From the NCBI GenBank assembly GCA_027488415.1, contig JAIYBS010000231.1:1-11186 (forward strand): a stretch of DNA of 11,186 nt, given 5' to 3'. Numbering within the stretch: the stretch's first letter is position 1; each line of letters starts with the position of its first letter. This document shows positions 5,647-11,186 of this stretch, in pieces. The position numbers and the translations under genes were made by a program. The stretch is from Planctomycetaceae bacterium. Its GTDB lineage: Bacteria; Planctomycetota; Phycisphaerae; Phycisphaerales; SM1A02. The notes beneath the pieces were generated by a model. That model did no database searches, had not been told where the DNA came from, and worked only from the letters and a program-made list of their open reading frames with translations.

Positions 5647-6549
5647 ATGTCCACCGCCGCCCCCACCGCCGCGCGCCCGAAGAAGATCTGGATGGACGGC
5701 CAGTTGGTCGATCCCGCGGACGCGAAGGTGTCCGTCTACGACCACGGCCTCCTCTACGGCGACGGCTGCTTCGAGGGTCTCCGCGGCTACAAGGGTCGCA
5801 TCTTCAAGATGGACTCGCACCTGCGGCGGCTCGAGGAGAGCGCCGAGCGCATCCGGCTGAAGATCCCGTACTCGCGCGCGGACCTCGCCCGCGCGATGAA
5901 GGAGACGATGGCCGCCTGCGGGATGGACGACTGCTACATCCGGCTCGTGGTGACCCGCGGCGTCGGCACGCTCGGCCTGCACCCCTTCAAGTGCCCCCGG
6001 CCGGGCGTGATCATCGTGGTCGACACCATCCAGCTGTACCCGCACGAGCTGTACCGGGCCGGCATGAAGGTGATCGTCGCCAAGCGGCCGCGGATCCCGA
6101 CCGAGTGCCTCGACCCCGCGATCAAGAGCCTCAACTACCTCAACAACATCCTCGCCAAGATCGAGGCCATCGATGCCGACGTGCTCGAGGCGATCATGCT
6201 GAACACGGCCGGCGAGGTGAGCGAGTGCACCGGCGACAACATCTTCGCCATCAAGGGTGGGCGGATCCACACGCCGCCGACCTCGGCGGGAATCCTGCAC
6301 GGAATCACCCGGCAGTTCGTGATCGACGACCTCGCGCCGGCGCTCGGGATCCCCGTCGAGGAGCGGCGCATGGTGCTCGATGACCTCTACGGCGCGGACG
6401 AGGTGTTCCTCACCGGAACCGCGGCGGAGATCATCGGCGTCAGCGCCATCGGCGACCGAGCCATCGGCTGCGGTCGGATGGGGCCCCTGACCGAGAAGCT
6501 CGAGGCCGAGTTCCGCCGTCGGATCATGGCCGGCGCGCCCGAGGATTGA
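5647..6549 (+). CDS. ilvE: Branched-chain amino acid aminotransferase (class IV, PLP)
   Basis: This enzyme moves the amino group between glutamate and the keto acids of leucine, isoleucine and valine. The 300-residue protein has the class IV fold signatures: VYDHGLLYGDGCFEGLRGY at 30-48, the probable PLP-binding lysine K160 in IKSLNYLNN, E193 in GEVSECTGDNIF, GILHGITR at 215-222 for phosphate binding, and FLTGTAAEI near the C-terminus. Its size is normal. Class IV also includes D-amino acid transaminase and aminodeoxychorismate lyase, but the FEGLRGY block and overall pattern favour IlvE. The start follows a TACACT hexamer by 9 bases and leaves an Ala/Pro-rich N-terminal tail of about 12 residues. 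It is followed after 27 bases by a zinc-ribbon membrane protein, perhaps in one transcript. Confidence 0.93.
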   Translation: MSTAAPTAARPKKIWMDGQLVDPADAKVSVYDHGLLYGDGCFEGLRGYKGRIFKMDSHLRRLEESAERIRLKIPYSRADLARAMKETMAACGMDDCYIRLVVTRGVGTLGLHPFKCPRPGVIIVVDTIQLYPHELYRAGMKVIVAKRPRIPTECLDPAIKSLNYLNNILAKIEAIDADVLEAIMLNTAGEVSECTGDNIFAIKGGRIHTPPTSAGILHGITRQFVIDDLAPALGIPVEERRMVLDDLYGADEVFLTGTAAEIIGVSAIGDRAIGCGRMGPLTEKLEAEFRRRIMAGAPED

Positions 6550-6576
6550 CCCGCGGCCGTCCGGCCGAGGAGACGC

Positions 6577-7635
6577 ATGCGCTGCAAGGGTTGCGGCTAC
6601 TCGCTCTGGAACGTGCCCGGCAGGACCTGCCCGGAGTGCGGCCGCGGCTTCGCGCCGAGCGAGTTCGAGTTCCGCCCGAACACGGTCGAGTTCTGCTGCG
6701 CGGGGTGCGGGCAGCAGTACTACGGCACCGATCGCTCCGGTTTGCCCGTGCCGCGCGAGTTCGACTGCGTGCGCTGCGGTGCGCCGTGCGCCCTCGACTC
6801 GATGGTCGTTCGGCTCGCGCCGGGTTGCACCGACGAGCAGGCCGAGGTGTTCCGCGTGCCCTGGGAGACGCGCGAGCGCGGCAGGATCCGCGCCTTCCTC
6901 GCCACGGTGCGTGACGGGATGACCCGGCCCGCGAGGCTCGGGAAGGCGATCGCGGGCGGGACCGGCGCAGGCGCCGCGTGGGGATTCGTGGTCCTCATGT
7001 GCGCGGTCGCGCTGCTGCCGACGGCGATCGCGGTGGACGCGGTGATCGCCTGGGTCGGCTACATGGAGGCGTCGGGCGCCCGTACCGGGGCCTCGTCGTT
7101 CCGCACGAGCGTGCTCGAGGTGCTCGGCACCACGGCGCTCGTCACCCTGTGCGCCGCGGCCGGGCTGATCCTCGCGGTGCTCGCCTGCGCGGGGGCGTGC
7201 TTCGCGATCCTCCGCCTGCTGCGCGAGCGACCGAGCTGGGGATCGGTCTGGGCGTCGTACGCGTATTCGACCGCGCCGGGCGTGCTGCTCGCGGTGCCGT
7301 GCCTCGGGCCGTACTGCGGGTCGACTCCCGTCACGGTGTGGTTCATCGCGTGCGCGATCATCGTGCTGGTGCACGCGACGGCGATCGCCTCGTGGAAGGT
7401 GGCGGTGGCGGCGCTTGCGCCGGTCGTGGTCGTGCTCGCGGCTGCGGGGCTCGGGATCACGTTCTTCGTCGCGCCCGCGATGCAGGCGGCGGCCACGGCG
7501 GCAGCCGCGGCGGCGCCGCCGGCACCGGCCGTCGGCGAGGGGGCGGTTCCGGAGACCGGCGCCGCGGAGGTCCCCGCGGATGCGGACGGCGGCGCGGATG
7601 CCGGCACCGGCGCGGACACCGAGGTGGCTCCATGA
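6577..7635 (+). CDS. Membrane protein with N-terminal zinc ribbons, unknown function
   Basis: I do not recognise a function. The 352-residue protein opens with two zinc-ribbon-like modules: C3/C6 with C18/C21 (MRCKGCGYSLW...TCPECGR) and C41/C44 with C64/C67. A charged link (85-125) leads to several hydrophobic segments at about 133-160, 184-213, 230-246, 252-272 and 277-300, so four to five membrane helices. The layout is reminiscent of Yip1-like membrane proteins. The tail (302-352) is Ala/Pro/Gly/Asp-rich and probably disordered. Such CPECG-headed membrane proteins are common in Phycisphaerae planctomycetes. ATG at 6577 has GAGGAG at 6567-6572. The stop shares ATGA with the next gene, which points to coupled translation and a joint role. 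Confidence 0.82.
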   Translation: MRCKGCGYSLWNVPGRTCPECGRGFAPSEFEFRPNTVEFCCAGCGQQYYGTDRSGLPVPREFDCVRCGAPCALDSMVVRLAPGCTDEQAEVFRVPWETRERGRIRAFLATVRDGMTRPARLGKAIAGGTGAGAAWGFVVLMCAVALLPTAIAVDAVIAWVGYMEASGARTGASSFRTSVLEVLGTTALVTLCAAAGLILAVLACAGACFAILRLLRERPSWGSVWASYAYSTAPGVLLAVPCLGPYCGSTPVTVWFIACAIIVLVHATAIASWKVAVAALAPVVVVLAAAGLGITFFVAPAMQAAATAAAAAAPPAPAVGEGAVPETGAAEVPADADGGADAGTGADTEVAP

Positions 7636-8531
7636 ACGAAACGCGCGCCGCGTCCACCCGCTGGCTCACCGGAAAGGTGGCGCTGCGGGCCTTCCTCGTG
7701 GCGATCGCCGCGGGGATGGGGCTTGGCCTGCTGGTGATCCTCAACGTCGTGACGGACACGCGGTTCCTGTTCACCGCGTTCGCGATCGCGGGCGCCTGCA
7801 TGCTGACGTTCGTGCAGGCACTGGTTGCCGACCACGGTCGTTTCGAGCGGTGGATGCGCACCGGCATGGTCGCCGCATGGATCGCGGCCGCGGGCCTCAT
7901 TGCGGCGATCTGGGTCGGCGACGCGATCGGGTGGCGGAACATGGAGATCCCGATGCGGGTCGTCGGCGCCTTCGGCGTCGTGGCCGGCTGGTGCACGTGG
8001 GGCGGCGCGACGCTGTTCGCGCGGTCCGGCGGCGCGCTCGCCGCGGCGGTGCGCTGGGCCACGTTCGGCGTCCTGACGTTCGGCGGGTCGTGCGCGCTCC
8101 TCGGACTCGCGTCCCCCGGCCTGGCGGAATGGATCGTCAACGACCTGCTCGGCGACCAACTGGTCGCGCGCGTGCTGGCCGCCTCCGTGGTGCTCGTGCT
8201 CGGCGGCTCGATCGCGCAGCCGGTGCTGATCCGGCTCTTCAGCACCGACCAGGACGGGTCCACCGGCCGCCTGGGCGACCGGCACGTCGGCGTGCGCGTG
8301 CGATGCCCCCGCTGCGCGGCCGACGCGGAGATCGCGGCAAACACCGCGGCGTCGTGCCCCTCGTGCAGGCTGCTGCTTCGGGTGCAGTTCGAGGAGCCCC
8401 GCTGCGCCTGCGGATTCCTGATCTACCGGCTCGAGGGCGCCAACTGCCCGGAGTGCGGGCGGGCGGTGCCGGACGAGCTCCGCTGGCGCCCGGACCTCAC
8501 GCCTTCGCCGGCATCGCCGCCGTCACCGTGA
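7632..8531 (+). CDS. Six-helix membrane protein with C-terminal zinc ribbons, unknown function
   Basis: Function not recognised. Starting at the ATG that overlaps the previous stop (ATGA, 7632-7635), the 299-residue protein has about six hydrophobic helices: 17-40, 45-66, 78-98, 108-129, 139-161 and 178-202. Two zinc ribbons follow: C225/C228 with C242/C245, and C258/C260 with C272/C275. The last one (CACGFLIYRLEGANCPECGR...WRP) resembles the N-terminal ribbon of the upstream protein. The tail ends in Pro/Ser repeats. The open frame extends far upstream of 7632, but that part is a shadow of the previous gene. The 3' end overlaps the convergent mqnC by 35 bases. No signal peptide is evident; the ribbons are probably cytoplasmic. 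Confidence 0.78.
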   Translation: MNETRAASTRWLTGKVALRAFLVAIAAGMGLGLLVILNVVTDTRFLFTAFAIAGACMLTFVQALVADHGRFERWMRTGMVAAWIAAAGLIAAIWVGDAIGWRNMEIPMRVVGAFGVVAGWCTWGGATLFARSGGALAAAVRWATFGVLTFGGSCALLGLASPGLAEWIVNDLLGDQLVARVLAASVVLVLGGSIAQPVLIRLFSTDQDGSTGRLGDRHVGVRVRCPRCAADAEIAANTAASCPSCRLLLRVQFEEPRCACGFLIYRLEGANCPECGRAVPDELRWRPDLTPSPASPPSP

Positions 8532-9912
8532 GCGGCACGGCGTCCGCGGGCTTCGACGCGCGGGGCGCCTGCTGGTGCATGGGCTTCGAGCGGAACTCGC
8601 TCCAGTCCTTCACCCGCAGGTCCGGCGACTCGGGCCCGTCGTGCACCTTCAAGAGGTCGTAGGCGTTGTCGCGCTGCGCGGGCAGGAAGCCGGCGTCGCG
8701 GATCAGTCGGCAGAGCAGGGGCTCGTTGAGGCAGTGCACCGTGCCGGCGCTCGACACGACGTTCTCCTCCATCATCACGCTGCCCATGTCGTTGGCGCCG
8801 AAGCGCAGCCCGACCTGGCCGACGTGCGGGCCCATCGTCACCCAGCTGGCGCCGATCGAGTGGACGTTGTCGAGGTAGAGGCGACTCGTCGCCTGCGTGC
8901 GCAGGTACTCGGTGGCTCCCGCCATGCGGACGCGGCGGCCGAACTCCGGGTGCGCCTCCTTCGTGCCGCTGCCGTCGAGCCGCGCGACCGCGTCGCCCGG
9001 GAACGGCTGCGCGAGGTCGTCGCCGGCGCCCTGGCCCCATTCCTTGGCACGCCCGAGCGGCGTGTTCTCGCGCTGGAACGGCCACGAGATGAACGCCTTG
9101 TAGCGACCGCCGCCCTGCGCCGAGAAGTCGGCGACGGCGCGGTCCTGCCAGCGGCGCGTGAGGTCCATGTGGTGGATGCGGTCGGCGTGCCCCTCGATGT
9201 GCCCGAACATCATCGTGCTCGAGGTGTTCATGCCGAGCTCGTGCGCGACGTACATCGTGGTGAGCCACGCCTCGGCGGTGCACTTTCCGAGCCCGATCTT
9301 CGACCGGACCGCGGGCGCGAAGATCTCGCCGCCGCCGCCCGGGACGCTGTCGAGCCCCGCGGCCTTCAGCTGCGTCATCACGCCGCGCACCTTCTGCTCG
9401 TAGGTGTCTCCCGGCGGGCCGAAGAAGTTCACGAACTCGACGAACTCCGGCGGGCTGAACGCATGCACGTGCACCTTCGGGAAGCGGCGCTTGATCTCCC
9501 GGAGGAGGTCGAGGTACCAGCCGAGCGGCAGCTCGGGGTTCATGCCGCCCTGCATCAGGATCTGCGTGCCGCCGATGTCGACGAGCTCCTGCACCTTCTG
9601 CAGGAGCTGGTCGTAGGTGAGCGTGTACGAGTCGTGGTCGCCCGCGTCGCGCCGGAACGCGCAGAAGGTGCACTTGGCGGTGCAGACGTTCGTGTAGTTG
9701 ATGTTCCGGTCGATGACGTAGGTGCGGACGTGGTCGCCGTGCACCTCGCGGCAGCGGCGGTCGGCCCACATGCCGAGGTCCTCAAGCGGCATCTCGCGGA
9801 GGATGCGGAGGCCCTGCTCGGGGGTCAGTCGCGTCGCGCCGACGGCCACCGACTCCATGAATCGGTCGTCGGAGAGCGGGTCGATCTCGGGATGCAGGGC
9901 GGGGGATGCCAT
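8497..9912 (-). CDS. mqnC: Cyclic dehypoxanthinyl futalosine synthase MqnC (radical SAM)
   Basis: MqnC cyclises dehypoxanthine futalosine in the futalosine route to menaquinone. The radical SAM cluster motif is C77-x3-C81-x2-C84 in NYTNVCTAKCTFCAF. Family blocks follow: GGTQILMQGGMNPELP (114-129), HAFSPPEF (150-157), AGLDSVPGGGGEIF (185-198), ATSRLYLDNV (341-350), GASWVTMGPHVGQVGLRFGA (354-373) and NDMGSVMMEENVVSSAGT (374-391). The related MqnE shares the GGGxEIF block, but the SWVT and EENVV blocks favour MqnC. At 471 residues it is about 100 longer than usual, because of an insert at about 288-327 and a tail after 424. ATG at 9912 follows a TACAAT by 9 bases. The gene lies 28 bases after the MATE stop; no other menaquinone genes are in the window. 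Confidence 0.9.
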   Translation of the reverse strand: MASPALHPEIDPLSDDRFMESVAVGATRLTPEQGLRILREMPLEDLGMWADRRCREVHGDHVRTYVIDRNINYTNVCTAKCTFCAFRRDAGDHDSYTLTYDQLLQKVQELVDIGGTQILMQGGMNPELPLGWYLDLLREIKRRFPKVHVHAFSPPEFVEFVNFFGPPGDTYEQKVRGVMTQLKAAGLDSVPGGGGEIFAPAVRSKIGLGKCTAEAWLTTMYVAHELGMNTSSTMMFGHIEGHADRIHHMDLTRRWQDRAVADFSAQGGGRYKAFISWPFQRENTPLGRAKEWGQGAGDDLAQPFPGDAVARLDGSGTKEAHPEFGRRVRMAGATEYLRTQATSRLYLDNVHSIGASWVTMGPHVGQVGLRFGANDMGSVMMEENVVSSAGTVHCLNEPLLCRLIRDAGFLPAQRDNAYDLLKVHDGPESPDLRVKDWSEFRSKPMHQQAPRASKPADAVPLTVTAAMPAKA

Positions 9913-9921
9913 GGACCCCGG

Positions 9922-9927
9922 ATTGTA
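9922..9927 (-). promoter_or_regulatory. Putative -10 element of mqnC (leaderless type)
   Basis: Minus-strand TACAAT (five of six matches to TATAAT) is followed by CCGGGGTCC and the ATG at 9912, again 9 bases. A weak -35 candidate, GTGACG at 9952-9947, lies 19 bases further up inside the end of the MATE gene. No ribosome binding site is seen. This suggests that mqnC has its own leaderless promoter despite following the MATE gene closely. Confidence 0.5.
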
Positions 9928-9940
9928 GGTCGCCTGCCGC

Positions 9941-11186
9941 TCAGACCGTCACGCGTTCCCAGCGGCCGCCGACGAATCGCCCGAGGAACAGGAGCCCCCG
10001 GACCGCGAGCTCGATGCACAGGCCGATCCAGATGCCGGCGAGCCCCCAGCCGAGGACGACGCCGCAGAGGTACGCGAGCGGCACGCGCACGAGCACCGTC
10101 GAGATCAGCGTCACCCGGAACGTGCCCTTGGCGTCTCCGCAGCCCTTCAGCCCCTGCCGGATGACGAGACCCATCGCGAAGAACACCTGGATGATCCCGC
10201 AGATGAAGAGCGTGCGCGGCACCTCGGCAAGGATGACCGGGTCGCGGCTCATGAGGCGGGCGAGCGGCTCGCCGGCCACCATGAACACGATGCCGAGCGC
10301 GCCCATGATCGCCATCGCGATCCAGAGGCACGCCCAGATCGCGCGCCGCGCCATCGGCACGCTCCCCGCGCCGAGGTACTGCCCGGCGAGCGCGCCCGCG
10401 GCGGTGCCCATCGCGAACCCGGGGAGGAAGCTGAACGACTCCCACCGGACGGTGACCATGTGCGCGCCGAAGAGCCCCTTCACCGGGCCGGCCGCGCCGC
10501 CCTGCTGCTCGGCGACGATTCCGATGAACTTCGTCACGCCGATGCTCGTGGTCGCCCACATCGTCGCGCCCTCGAGCATGTTCGGTACGCCGAGCGAGAC
10601 GATGCGGCGCAGCATCGACCGCTCGGGGCGCAGGTCGGCCGTTCCCACGCGGAAGTCCTTGACGCCGCGCAGCAGCACCCACAGCGTCCACGCGCCGCCG
10701 ACGGCGTAGCTGATCGCCGTGCCGGCCGAGATGCCCCACACGCCCCACGCGGTCGGGTCGAGCGGGAAGGGGTTCGCGAGCGTGGCCGAGCCGAAGGAGA
10801 CCGTGACGCCCGAGAGCGCCCACGAGAACAGGACGTTCACGACGTTCACCGCGACCGCGATCGTGCTCGGGCTCGTCGTCTCGCCGGCGCCGTGCAGGGC
10901 CATGCCGCCCACGGTCATCACGGACATGAGCGGCATGCTGATCGCGATGATCCGGATGTACTCGGTCGCGTAGCGCAGCGAGTCGTCCGCGAGGCCCATC
11001 CATTGCGCGGCGACGGGCCCCGCGAACCAGACCGCGACGCCGCCGATCAGGCCGGCGAAGACGCTCGCGGCGACCGCGGTGCCGCCCGCGACGCGTGCCT
11101 CGTCGAGGTCGCCGGAACCCATCGCGCGCGCGATGATCGCCTGCGCGCCGATGCCGAGGCCCATGAGGACGATCGAGGCGACCCAC
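9941..11186 (-). CDS. MATE family efflux transporter (5' end cut by window edge)
   Basis: MATE transporters export drugs or metabolites in exchange for Na+ or H+ across the inner membrane. The frame is open to the right edge, giving 414 visible residues. The first Met in view (11164) is internal: the residues before it (WVASIVL) run straight into the family's conserved GLGIGAQAIIARAMGSGD. About 11 hydrophobic helices are visible. The second half repeats the motif as ALAGQYLGAGSVPMARRA and later has GLKGCGDAKGTFRV, so both halves of the pseudo-symmetric fold are present. Roughly 40-50 N-terminal residues, probably the first helix, are missing. The substrate cannot be told. The stop is at 9941-9943, 28 bases before mqnC. 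Confidence 0.93.
   Translation of the reverse strand, partial: WVASIVLMGLGIGAQAIIARAMGSGDLDEARVAGGTAVAASVFAGLIGGVAVWFAGPVAAQWMGLADDSLRYATEYIRIIAISMPLMSVMTVGGMALHGAGETTSPSTIAVAVNVVNVLFSWALSGVTVSFGSATLANPFPLDPTAWGVWGISAGTAISYAVGGAWTLWVLLRGVKDFRVGTADLRPERSMLRRIVSLGVPNMLEGATMWATTSIGVTKFIGIVAEQQGGAAGPVKGLFGAHMVTVRWESFSFLPGFAMGTAAGALAGQYLGAGSVPMARRAIWACLWIAMAIMGALGIVFMVAGEPLARLMSRDPVILAEVPRTLFICGIIQVFFAMGLVIRQGLKGCGDAKGTFRVTLISTVLVRVPLAYLCGVVLGWGLAGIWIGLCIELAVRGLLFLGRFVGGRWERVTV

Noticed and set aside
6978..7631. Upstream extension of the second zinc-ribbon protein's frame
   Set aside because: This part overlaps the membrane helices of the previous gene and translates to Arg/Gly-rich sequence. The ATGA overlap start at 7632 fits much better.
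1..11186. CRISPR arrays, insertion sequences, tRNA genes or phage remnants
   Set aside because: No spaced repeats, transposase-like frames, tRNA-like cloverleaf or integrase motifs were seen on reading both strands.

Overview
The window is GC-rich bacterial chromosome (about 70% G+C by eye) and is almost fully coding. No stretch over 300 bases lacks a gene or RNA. The mix of genes points to a planctomycete, most likely class Phycisphaerae. The clearest sign is a pair of membrane proteins carrying CxxCGY...CPECG zinc ribbons, a style common in that group. Sigma-54 and the futalosine menaquinone route fit as well. This placement is inference from gene style, not from a search.

Layout. (1) 1-1156, minus: a YacL-like membrane protein with PIN and TRAM domains, cut by the left edge. 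(2) 1157-1380: a divergent spacer that holds a bacterial SRP (4.5S) RNA gene on the plus strand. (3) 1381-5606, plus: a tightly packed cluster dnaX-ybaB-recR-rpoN. The order SRP RNA-dnaX-ybaB-recR is the same as in Bacillus subtilis. rpoN is added at the end. (4) 5647-8531, plus: ilvE followed by two zinc-ribbon membrane proteins of unknown role. (5) 8497-9912, minus: mqnC, whose 3' end overlaps the preceding gene tail to tail by 35 bases. (6) 9941-11186, minus: a MATE transporter cut by the right edge.

The standout is dnaX. Its zero frame stops after 415 codons (a gamma-like product), but an A7 run at 2604-2610 sits exactly in the A-AAA-AAA slippery register. A shift to the -1 frame there gives a 582-residue tau-like protein whose stop overlaps the ybaB start codon. 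A perfect 7-bp GC hairpin lies flush against the 5' side of the A7 run, which raises the possibility of transcriptional slippage. The same DnaX lacks the four zinc-binding cysteines typical of the family.

A second signal is regulatory. yacL, ilvE and mqnC each have a TACACT or TACAAT -10-like hexamer exactly 9 bases before the ATG and no visible ribosome binding site, which suggests leaderless transcripts. How the genes fit together: SRP RNA, clamp loader, YbaB and RecR form a housekeeping module for protein targeting, replication and repair. rpoN, ilvE and mqnC serve transcription, amino-acid metabolism and quinone synthesis.
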